Notes under the pieces: model-generated
Seen by the model: the letters and a program-made list of their open reading frames with translations, nothing else
What the model was told of the DNA's origin: nothing
Database searches by the model: none
Part shown: one piece after another, positions 17,082 through 23,888 of the stretch
Position numbering within the stretch: position 1 is the stretch's first letter
Layout of the letters: each line of letters begins with the position of its first letter
Position numbers and translations under genes: made by a program
NCBI GenBank assembly: GCA_031423635.1
Contig: JANPFX010000082.1
Location: forward strand, 1 to 64,000
Direction of reading: 5' to 3'
DNA: 64,000 nt
Origin: JANLQX01 sp031423635
GTDB taxonomy: Bacteria > Actinomycetota > Acidimicrobiia > Acidimicrobiales > JANYDT01

Positions 17082-17530
17082 GACGCCTCCGCGAAGAGTG
17101 CATTCCACACGAGGGCCAGCCGCTGACGCTGTTCGAGCACGAGCAACGCAGATGCGAAGTCGACGAGCCCGGCGTCACCGAGGTGTTCACGAACGGAGGC
17201 CGCGGTGTCGTCGGGGAGGGAAGCGACGTCGATCACGAATGCGTCGGTGAAGGCCAGGCAGGCTCGCTCCGCCGGAGTGATCATCGGGGAGTGCATCCAT
17301 GAAGTAAGCGCGCTCACCTTACGGTCATCGAAACCCGCCGCCATTGCCGCGGGTGTGCGTGAGTCGAACTCGACCGGGTTGCGCAGGATCGTGGCGATCT
17401 CGAGGCGACAGAGCTCGAGAAGGCACGGGTCGACCGAGGACCATGCTGCGTCCCATGCTGCGTCGAGCGCTGCGGCGACGTCGGGAGCGTGGCGCAACCG
17501 TTCGGCATAGAGCGAAGCCGCAGCTGTCAC
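17078..17530 (-). CDS. CMD/AhpD-like protein lacking the CxxC motif
   Basis: The 150-residue protein starts at GTG 17528-17530, overlapping the upstream stop as GTGA, and ends in a GTGA overlap with the next gene. The C-terminal half (ITPAERACLAFTDAFVID, then HLGDAGLVDFASALL and RLALVWNAL) is clearly of the CMD/AhpD type. Where the neighbours have CARHHDCGTU or AQLNQCVVU, this protein reads LEIATILRNPVEF, with no cysteine pair. It is therefore probably a non-redox paralogue, possibly forming a mixed oligomer with the selenoprotein encoded next to it. Confidence 0.75.
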   Translation of the reverse strand: MTAAASLYAERLRHAPDVAAALDAAWDAAWSSVDPCLLELCRLEIATILRNPVEFDSRTPAAMAAGFDDRKVSALTSWMHSPMITPAERACLAFTDAFVIDVASLPDDTAASVREHLGDAGLVDFASALLVLEQRQRLALVWNALFAEAS

Positions 17531-17910
17531 GATCGCCCCGGCATCTGCGAGGTGAACATCGCCGCGTCGAAGTAGTCGCGCCACAGGGTGATGAGGCCGT
17601 CGTGTACTTCCCACACCCCGGTCACCGGGATCTCGACCCAGCCGTGGGGAAACCGGAACCGGTCGGTCCGTTCGTTGCACACGATCGGTCCGGTGGCCGC
17701 CTCGCGATGACAGACCCAGTCGACCTCGGAGGCCCCCGCAAGGAAAGGACCAAGCACCTTGCCGATCGCTTCACGACCGAAGTTCTTGCCCATCGGGACA
17801 TTGTCGTACTCGCAGTGCTCGTCGACGAAGGCAAGAGCTGCTTCGATGTCTCGACGCTCGATGGCGGCGATGAACCCTCGTACGGTTTCGAGGGGAGTGA
17901 GTTGTTCCAT
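17527..17910 (-). CDS. limonene-1,2-epoxide hydrolase family protein
   Basis: The 127-residue protein keeps all catalytic positions of the LEH fold. The YDN at residues 35-37 matches the Tyr/Asn pair. ERTDR at 80-84 supplies the Arg-x-Asp, and WRDYFD at 110-115 supplies the second Asp. Relative to the Rhodococcus enzyme these sit at a constant offset of 18, rising to 20 for the last. LEHs open epoxides in one step without a covalent intermediate. It lies 5 bases after the P450, whose epoxide product it could hydrolyse. ATG 17908-17910 is the only sensible start. Confidence 0.85.
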   Translation of the reverse strand: MEQLTPLETVRGFIAAIERRDIEAALAFVDEHCEYDNVPMGKNFGREAIGKVLGPFLAGASEVDWVCHREAATGPIVCNERTDRFRFPHGWVEIPVTGVWEVHDGLITLWRDYFDAAMFTSQMPGRS

Positions 17911-17915
17911 GGGAA

Positions 17916-19160
17916 TCACCATGCCACGGGGAGCGAGCGGCGTCCCCACAGGTTGAAGGGAGCGATGCGCACCGGCGCGCCATCGAGACGGAGGTCGGGG
18001 AAACGCTCGACGAGCAGACGCAACGCGGTGCGCGCCTCGAGACGGGAGAGCGACGCCCCTGGGCAGTAGTGGTGGCCGAGCCCGAAGGAGAGATGGCGGC
18101 GCAGTTCTTCCGCCGGACGATCGAGCCGGAAGGTGTCGGGGTCGGAGAAGACGGTCGCATCGCGATTCGCCGACGCGTAGGTGACCATGACCTTGGTCTT
18201 CTCGGCGAGGCACACACCGTGCATTTCGACCGGTTCGTTGTTCGTGCGGAACAACCCGAGCACCGGAGGATCGAACCGCAGACTCTCCTCGAGCGCGGCG
18301 TCGACAAGTGACGGGTCGGCGCACAGCGCCTCCCAACGCGTGCGGTCTTCCAGGAGACGGAGGACGCAGTTGGTGATCAACGACGTGGTCGTCTCGTTGC
18401 CGCCGGCGAGCAACTGGATGAGCACTTGATGGAGCTCAGGATCGCTCAACCGGCGACCTTGGTAGGTCGCCACCACGAAACCGCCGATGAGGTCGTTCGG
18501 GACGACGGTGCCGAGGTGTGATTCGTCGGGCTCGTCCACACCGGCCGCCGCGAGCAGCGCGCGTCGGTCGTCGATGAATCCCTGGAAGTACGCGTTGAGC
18601 TCCGCACGGATCTTGTCGGGGGCACGCGGATCGGGATTGTTGAAGCAGGCCACGAGATCGTCGGACCACTGCTTGAACTGCACGAGCTCGGTCGGCGGAA
18701 CACCGAGCAGCTTGGCGATGACGATCACGGGAAGCGGGCAGGCGAGGAGATCGTGAAGGTCGCCCCGACGCTCCGGCACCGCCGCCATCTCGTCGACCAA
18801 CGCGGTGGCCAACTCGTGGACCTCGTCGTCGAGGCGGCCGATCATGCGCGGCGTGAAGCCCTTCTGGAAGAGCTTGCGGAACTCCGTGTGGTCGGGTGGG
18901 TCCTGGTTCAGCCCGGTGCCGCGGGTGAACTGAGGAGTCTGGCCGTACCGGCTGCTCCACTGCGCCGTGTCCTTGAGCACCGCGACAACGTCGTCGTAGC
19001 GCGTGATCGTGGCGAACGAAGGAGTGAAGTCCTCGAACCGGTGGACGGGGCACTTCTCCCGCAACTCGGCATACGCGGCCATGGGGTTGGCCAGCGTCTC
19101 CGGCGCGAACGGGTCGTACGAGACGCCGTTGTTCCGCTCGGTGATCGTGGTGTCGCTCAT
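17916..19160 (-). CDS. cytochrome P450 (CYP, intact)
   Basis: The 414-residue P450 has a canonical I-helix LLAGGNETTTS, ExxR in EESLRFDPP, and the haem loop FGLGHHYCPG with Cys366. ATG 19158-19160 overlaps the stop of the upstream AhpD-like gene (ATGA), so the two are coupled. Together with the epoxide hydrolase next downstream it suggests epoxidation then hydrolysis of an alkene such as a terpenoid (inference). No ferredoxin or reductase gene is seen nearby. It differs clearly from the P450s at 8480 and 9948. Confidence 0.93.
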   Translation of the reverse strand: MSDTTITERNNGVSYDPFAPETLANPMAAYAELREKCPVHRFEDFTPSFATITRYDDVVAVLKDTAQWSSRYGQTPQFTRGTGLNQDPPDHTEFRKLFQKGFTPRMIGRLDDEVHELATALVDEMAAVPERRGDLHDLLACPLPVIVIAKLLGVPPTELVQFKQWSDDLVACFNNPDPRAPDKIRAELNAYFQGFIDDRRALLAAAGVDEPDESHLGTVVPNDLIGGFVVATYQGRRLSDPELHQVLIQLLAGGNETTTSLITNCVLRLLEDRTRWEALCADPSLVDAALEESLRFDPPVLGLFRTNNEPVEMHGVCLAEKTKVMVTYASANRDATVFSDPDTFRLDRPAEELRRHLSFGLGHHYCPGASLSRLEARTALRLLVERFPDLRLDGAPVRIAPFNLWGRRSLPVAW

Positions 19161-19681
19161 GGGCTGGGTTCCGGTGCTTCGGCCGGCTTCGGCTCTTTGC
19201 TCCACAGCACCTCGAAGTCGCGGGCGACGTCGAGCACGTGAAACGCCCGGCCGATCCCGACGCAGTAGCCGATGGTGATCGTCAGCTCCAGCACCTCGGG
19301 GTCCGAGAAGTGCTCGCGCAACCGGGCGAAGAACGCGTCGTCGATGGCGGTGTGGTCGATGGCGAACCACTCGGCGAACTCGATGGCCAGTTTTTCGCGA
19401 GGGGTGAATCGCTCGTCGGTCCGGTAGTCCGCGACAGCGTTGTAGAGGTCATCAGAGAGTCCCTGCCGCATCGCCGATGCGGCTCGAGTATTCAGTCAAA
19501 CAACGCATTGGTTGAGCTGCGCGATCCGCATTCGGGCGACTTCACGCTCGCGGATCGGCAGGCTGCTCTCCACATACGTGGCCTTGCCGAGCGCACCCAC
19601 CCCCACTCCGATGTGGGGAGCGAGCATCCACAGGCGGCTCGCTTCGAGGCCTTCGCCCTCCGGTACGTCGATACGGGCCAT
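19157..19681 (-). CDS. AhpD-like / carboxymuconolactone-decarboxylase family protein with in-frame UGA at CxxC (putative selenoprotein 1)
   Basis: Read through one TGA (19496-19498), the frame gives 174 residues. The segment RMRIAQLNQC (Cys59), VV, UGA at position 62, then LNTRAASAMRQGLSDDLY continues in frame into FTPREKLAIEFAEWFAIDH and HVLDVARDFEVLW, the AhpD/CMD C-terminal half. UGA thus replaces the second cysteine of CxxC, giving CVVU. ATG 19679-19681 has GGAGG five bases ahead. A strong 8-bp hairpin follows the UGA at SECIS distance. It is the first gene of the operon, with an ATGA overlap to the P450. The protein would be a selenol redox enzyme; a nonsense mutation is the alternative. 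Confidence 0.72.
19465..19495 (-). promoter_or_regulatory. SECIS-like hairpin after UGA of putative selenoprotein 1
   Basis: On the minus strand, 12 nt after UGA, GCCGCAUC pairs with GAUGCGGC (19465-19483) around the loop GGC. The apical loop lies 20 nt from the UGA, inside the usual bacterial SECIS range, and has G in its first two positions. The sequence is unrelated to the hairpin of selenoprotein 2, although the position is conserved. Confidence 0.6.
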
Positions 19682-19716
19682 GGTGTCCTCCATCGGTGGG
19701 GTTGCGTGAGCGAAAT

Positions 19717-19732
19717 CTAATCGGGTGATTAG
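19717..19732. promoter_or_regulatory. palindromic operator candidate upstream of selenoprotein/P450 operon
   Basis: CTAATC (19717-19722) and GATTAG (19727-19732) form a perfect inverted repeat with spacer GGGT. It lies 36 bases upstream of the minus-strand start at 19681 and 117 bases before the plus-strand start at 19849. It is the only clear symmetric site in this intergenic region. Confidence 0.5.
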
Positions 19733-19848
19733 TTCCTACGCCAAGCCGTTCGCGACCGGGTTGGCGTTCGGACCAGCTCCGACATCCGTTCGAGGCATAC
19801 CGAGGGCTCGCCCTCGTTCTCCGCTCGAAAGCGGCATACGCTGCGAAG

Positions 19849-21120
19849 GTGCCCAAGACCCCGAGTGATCCAGCGAACTTCGCCGCGATGCTTCGCGGTG
19901 TGCAGCTCCCGTTCCACCCGGACCTGACGATCCCCGAACTCCACCGGGTCGTGCTCCCCGCTCCCCACGGCGTGCCGATCGACGACGTGCGATCAGCCGT
20001 GGCCGCGGCCGTGAAGGCCCGCTTCGACGGGATCGTCCGTCCCGGCGCAACGGTGGCGGTGGGCGCGGGCAGTCGTGGCCTGACCGCCCGCGTCGAGATG
20101 CTTGCCGGCGTCATCGAGGGGCTTCGCTCGGTGGGCGCCGATCCGTTCATCGTGCCAGCCATGGGCAGCCATGGTGGTGGCACCGCCGAGGGACAGCTCG
20201 AGGTGCTGACCGGCTATGGGATCACCGAAGACGCTGTCGGTGCACCCATCCGGGCCACGATGGAGACCGTCGAAGTGACCCGCACCCCGGGCGGCGTCCC
20301 GATGTTCCTCGATCGCCATGCCGCCGGGGCGGATCACTTCTTCCCGGTAAACCGAATCAAGCCGCACACCTGCTTCACCGGTCCTCTGGAGAGCGGGCTC
20401 TCGAAGATGTGCGTGGTCGGGTTCGGCAAGCAACCGGGTGCCGCCCAGATCCATGCGTCCGGCCCCGAGGTGATGCGTCAGATGATCATCGACGGCATCG
20501 CCGCGCACCGGACCACCGGTCGACTCCTCGGTGGATTCGCGAGCATCGAGAATGCCGCCGGTGACGTCGTCGTGGCCGAGGCCCTGCTGGGATCGGAGAT
20601 CGGCGCAGCGCGCGAGATCGCCCTCACCGACCTTGCCAAGACGCATGTGACCCGGTTGGCGTTCGAACCGATCGACGTGTTGATCATCAACGAGATCGGC
20701 AAGGACATCAGCGGCGTGATGATGGACCCGAACGTCACCGGCCGCTATTGGGTCAACGGGCTCGATGGTCAGTCCACCACGGCGACCATCGTGGCGCTCG
20801 GCCTCACCGACGGGGGCCACGGCAATGCCCTGGGCATCGGGCTCGCCGACTTCATCACCACCGAGGTCGCCGCGAAGGTCGATTGGCACAAGACGTACAT
20901 CAACTGCTTCACCGCCGGCCCCGCCGGGGTTCGACGTTCGCGGATGCCGATGGCACTGCCCACCGAGGAAGACGCGATCAAAGCCGCGCTTTCGATGTGC
21001 GGCCGACCGGTCCACGAGCCGAAGCGGGTCGTCCGTATTCGGTCGACGTTGCATCTCACCGAGATGTGGATCAGCGACGCATTGCTCGGCGACCTCCCGC
21101 CCGGCGTCATCGCCGGCTGA
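19849..21120 (+). CDS. LarA-like (lactate racemase N-terminal domain) protein
   Basis: The 423-residue protein has the LarA/DUF2088-type nucleotide-binding opening (VAVGAGSRGL), MGSHGGGTAEGQ, and the central NRIKPHTCFTGPLESGLSKM segment with conserved His and Lys. LarA-family enzymes use a nickel-pincer cofactor for racemisation or epimerisation of 2-hydroxy acids; whether this distant member binds it is unknown, and no larB/C/E genes are here. GTG 19849 is used; ATG 19888 is possible. The next gene starts 15 bases after the stop. Confidence 0.75.
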   Translation: MPKTPSDPANFAAMLRGVQLPFHPDLTIPELHRVVLPAPHGVPIDDVRSAVAAAVKARFDGIVRPGATVAVGAGSRGLTARVEMLAGVIEGLRSVGADPFIVPAMGSHGGGTAEGQLEVLTGYGITEDAVGAPIRATMETVEVTRTPGGVPMFLDRHAAGADHFFPVNRIKPHTCFTGPLESGLSKMCVVGFGKQPGAAQIHASGPEVMRQMIIDGIAAHRTTGRLLGGFASIENAAGDVVVAEALLGSEIGAAREIALTDLAKTHVTRLAFEPIDVLIINEIGKDISGVMMDPNVTGRYWVNGLDGQSTTATIVALGLTDGGHGNALGIGLADFITTEVAAKVDWHKTYINCFTAGPAGVRRSRMPMALPTEEDAIKAALSMCGRPVHEPKRVVRIRSTLHLTEMWISDALLGDLPPGVIAG

Positions 21121-21135
21121 AGCGCCTCGGACACC

Positions 21136-22362
21136 ATGAACGACCCGGCCCCGATCACTCACGACGATGTCATCGACGCGCGCCGTCGACTCGACGGGGT
21201 GATCCGCAAGACGCCGACACGTCTCGCCGACGCGGTGTCGAGAGCCCTCGGGCGTCCGGTCTATCTCAAGCCCGAGCATCTGCAGCGGGCCGGATCGTTC
21301 AAGATCCGCGGGGCCTACAACCGGATCAGCCGACTCGATCCGGGGATCGATGTGGTTGCCGCGTCGGCGGGGAACCACGCCCAGGGTGTCGCTCTCGCCT
21401 CGTCACTGACCGGTCGTCGTTCGGTGATCTTCATGCCCGAATCGGTCTCGCTCCCGAAGCTCAAGGCGACGGAGGGTTACGGCGCCGAGGTGATCATCGG
21501 TGGGCCGAGCCTCGACGACTGCCTCGGTCTCGCGCGTGCCTATGCCGCTGAACACGGCGCAGTGTTCGTGCCGCCCTTCAACGATCCGCTGATCATCGCC
21601 GGCCAGGCGACCGTCGGCGTGGAGGTGGCCGAGGAGTATGCGGAGACGGCGAACGCTTCCGACGCCCCGGTGATCCTCATTCCCGTCGGGGGTGGCGGTC
21701 TCGTCGCCGGCTCCGCCTTCGCGCTTCGGCACGCAATGCCGACCGCGACGATCATCGGGGTGGAGGCCGAAGGAGCGAAGTCGATGAGGCTTTCGCTCGA
21801 CGCGGGTCATGTGGTCACGCTCGACACCACATCGACCATGGCCGACGGCATCGCGCTGCGGGCGCCGGGTGAGATCACCTTCGAGATGACTCGTGCTCTG
21901 GTCGACGACGTGATCACCGTGACGGAGGATGAGATCGCTGAGGCGGTGCTCTTCCTCATGGAACGGGCCAAGGCGGTTGTCGAGCCGTCTGGCGCGGTTG
22001 GCCTGGCGGCCTTGCTGGCCGGCAGGATCAGCGGTGCCCACCCTGCGGTCGTAGTGCTGTCGGGCGGCAACGTCGATCCCATGCTGCTCACGTCGATCGT
22101 CACGCGCGGGCTCTCCGCCGCCGGCCGGTATCTGCGCCTGCGCATCGTCTTCCGTGACCGCCCCGGCTCGCTTGCCGCATTGACAGCCGTCATCGCCCGT
22201 CTCGGACTCAATGTCCTCGACGTGGAGCACCACCGCACCGGCGTGCAGATCGGTGTCGATCAGGTCGAGGTCCTCATGGTCCTGGAGACGCGCAACCCCG
22301 AGCATCGCAGCAACGTGATCGACACCCTCCGCGCCGAGGGCTTCGAGGCCACGCTGCTTTGA
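21136..22362 (+). CDS. threonine ammonia-lyase (catabolic/biosynthetic type, ACT domain)
   Basis: The 408-residue PLP enzyme has the lysine loop AGSFKIRGA (Lys56), SAGNHAQGVA, and the phosphate-binding VGGGGLVAG, typical fold-type II features. The C-terminal 75 residues (LRIVFRDRPGSLAALTAVI...) are a single ACT domain for allosteric control. It deaminates threonine (or serine) to 2-oxobutyrate and ammonia in the cytoplasm. The length and single ACT domain match the TdcB/IlvA-like 400-residue class. It is probably co-transcribed with the LarA-like gene. Confidence 0.9.
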   Translation: MNDPAPITHDDVIDARRRLDGVIRKTPTRLADAVSRALGRPVYLKPEHLQRAGSFKIRGAYNRISRLDPGIDVVAASAGNHAQGVALASSLTGRRSVIFMPESVSLPKLKATEGYGAEVIIGGPSLDDCLGLARAYAAEHGAVFVPPFNDPLIIAGQATVGVEVAEEYAETANASDAPVILIPVGGGGLVAGSAFALRHAMPTATIIGVEAEGAKSMRLSLDAGHVVTLDTTSTMADGIALRAPGEITFEMTRALVDDVITVTEDEIAEAVLFLMERAKAVVEPSGAVGLAALLAGRISGAHPAVVVLSGGNVDPMLLTSIVTRGLSAAGRYLRLRIVFRDRPGSLAALTAVIARLGLNVLDVEHHRTGVQIGVDQVEVLMVLETRNPEHRSNVIDTLRAEGFEATLL

Positions 22363-22376
22363 GCATGACGCCGCGT

Positions 22377-22409
22377 CCTGACGCGGCGAGCAGCGCAGGC
22401 CGCGTCAGG
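22377..22409. terminator. 10-bp stem hairpin between convergent genes
   Basis: CCTGACGCGG (22377-22386) and CCGCGTCAGG (22400-22409) are exact reverse complements with a 13-base loop. They lie just after the threonine ammonia-lyase stop and just before the stop of the convergent protease. Confidence 0.65.
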
Positions 22410-22422
22410 AAATCCCAGTCGT

Positions 22423-23328
22423 TCAGGCGTTCGCGGAGTCGGCGGCTGTGTCCGGCGCGGCCGGCGCGACGAAGCTCACCGTGACCGTGCGCTCGTCGAC
22501 GCCACGGACGACGGTCAGAACGATGGTGTCGTCGTTGGTGTCGAGGGCAATCGCAAGGGCATCGAGGCTGTCGATCGTCACCGATCCCGCCGAGACGATA
22601 ACATCGCCCTGGGCCAGACCGGCTCGCTGGGCCGGGGAGTCCTCGGCGACGCCGCGTACGAGCAGACCGGTGACCTCGGGCAGTCCGGCGGCCCGCCGCA
22701 CCGCAGCTGTGGCCGCCGCCGGGGCCAGCGCAACGCCGAGACGTCGACGATGGAACGACGATCCGGCGATGAGCGCGTCGATACGAGTCCGGGTGGCGCC
22801 GGCGTAAGCGATGGCTTGGTAACCGACGTCGGATCGGTTGGTGTTGATGCCGATCAGGTTGCCGTCCACGTCGACCAGCGGTCCGCCTGACGCGCCGCGG
22901 GCCAAGGCCGCAGTGTGCTCGATGGCGTTGGCGATCGAGCGTCCCCGTGGGCCGGGGAACGAGCGGTCGACGGCAGCGACGTTTCCGACGCCGACGCTCC
23001 CGTCGCCGTGCGCGGCAACGACGACGTGACCGGGCAACGGAGCGGTTTCGGCGGCCCGGAGCGGAACCACCGATCCGGTGTCGACGGCGAGGGCGATCAG
23101 GTCACCTTCGGTGTCCGACCCGCGTACCTCGGCCTGCTCGACGCGGCCGTCGGCGAAACGGACCTGGGTGGTGCGAGCCCGCAGCGAGTGAGCGTTGGTG
23201 ACGACGACCCCCTCGGCGATGACGACGCCGGAGCCCCGGCCGTCTCGCCCGATGGCGACGGTGGCTGCGGCCGCCTGGGCCGAGACGCTGGCAAGAGCCG
23301 TGTTGAGTTCATGGAGTGGGGTGGCCAT
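22423..23328 (-). CDS. trypsin-like serine protease with PDZ domain (HtrA/DegP-like), no signal peptide
   Basis: The 301-residue protein has the triad His47 (VTNAHS), Asp76 (EGDLIAL) and Ser147 (ARGASGGPL), followed by a PDZ domain from about residue 205 (LGVALAP, AGLAQGDVIVSAG). The start is ATG 23326-23328 behind GAAGGAC. Unlike most HtrA proteins it begins directly with MATPLHELNTAL and shows neither signal peptide nor membrane anchor, so it is predicted cytoplasmic. It is divergent from the HxlR regulator, which probably controls it. Confidence 0.88.
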   Translation of the reverse strand: MATPLHELNTALASVSAQAAAATVAIGRDGRGSGVVIAEGVVVTNAHSLRARTTQVRFADGRVEQAEVRGSDTEGDLIALAVDTGSVVPLRAAETAPLPGHVVVAAHGDGSVGVGNVAAVDRSFPGPRGRSIANAIEHTAALARGASGGPLVDVDGNLIGINTNRSDVGYQAIAYAGATRTRIDALIAGSSFHRRRLGVALAPAAATAAVRRAAGLPEVTGLLVRGVAEDSPAQRAGLAQGDVIVSAGSVTIDSLDALAIALDTNDDTIVLTVVRGVDERTVTVSFVAPAAPDTAADSANA

Positions 23329-23361
23329 GGTGTGTCCTTCGAGGGTGGGAGGTGGGGACTT

Positions 23362-23384
23362 GTAACTAGCGATTTGCAAGTTAC
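23362..23384. promoter_or_regulatory. inverted repeat in protease/HxlR intergenic region (operator candidate)
   Basis: GTAACT (23362-23367) and AGTTAC (23379-23384) form an inverted repeat with an 11-base centre. It sits in an AT-richer patch 34 bases upstream of both the protease and the HxlR start. HxlR proteins commonly bind near-symmetrical sites in such divergent regions. Confidence 0.5.
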
Positions 23385-23417
23385 CACCATCTCCGGCGTA
23401 GCTGCGAGACTTGCCGC

Positions 23418-23861
23418 GTGCACGATCACGCCCTCGCTCTCGCTCTCGATCAGGTCGGCGACCGGTGGTCCCTCCTCGTCGTCCGGGCACTGCTCAACGG
23501 ACCGCGTCGCTACAACGAGCTCGCCGGTGACGTGTCCGGCATCGCCCCGAACGTCTTGGCTGCCCGGCTTCGCCACCTGGAAACAGAGCGACTGCTGACG
23601 TCGACCCCGTACCAGGAGCGACCTCGGCGGCTCGCCTACGAGCTCACCACGACCGGCCGCGAGCTCGCCACGGTGCTCGGTGCGCTGTCGTCGTGGGGTG
23701 CTCGTATGCACGGCCTCCCCGAGCACCGGGTCCACGACGCCTGCGGTTCGTCGCTGTCGTGGCGTCCCTGGTGCCCGACCTGCGGGACGGTTGTCGAACG
23801 ACTCAGCGAACCGACCACACCGGGAACGGCGGAGCGGACGGCGCCACTCGTGTGGATGTGA
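23418..23861 (+). CDS. HxlR-family winged-helix transcriptional regulator
   Basis: The 147-residue protein has the HxlR core: VGDRWSLLVVRALLNGPRRYNEL, then ISGIAPNVL-like recognition (VSGIAPNVLAARLRHLE) and the wing (PRRLAYELTTTGREL). A C-terminal CPTCG, with an earlier Cys, suggests a small zinc-binding or redox tail. GTG 23418 is the start. It probably regulates the divergent protease through the inverted repeat between them. Inducer unknown. Confidence 0.88.
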   Translation: MHDHALALALDQVGDRWSLLVVRALLNGPRRYNELAGDVSGIAPNVLAARLRHLETERLLTSTPYQERPRRLAYELTTTGRELATVLGALSSWGARMHGLPEHRVHDACGSSLSWRPWCPTCGTVVERLSEPTTPGTAERTAPLVWM

Positions 23862-23888
23862 CGCGCCGGTCGGCGCGCCGGCGACCCC

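Noticed and set aside
16581..17108. Two separate genes or a pseudogene around the TGA at 16917
   Set aside because: Both halves are in one frame and fit one AhpD domain; the stop is exactly at the CxxC cysteine with a SECIS-like hairpin, and the same occurs at 19496.
19157..19693. Short stand-alone CMD fragment genes at 19157-19471 and 19496-19693
   Set aside because: They join in one frame through a UGA at the catalytic position; neither half alone is a complete domain.
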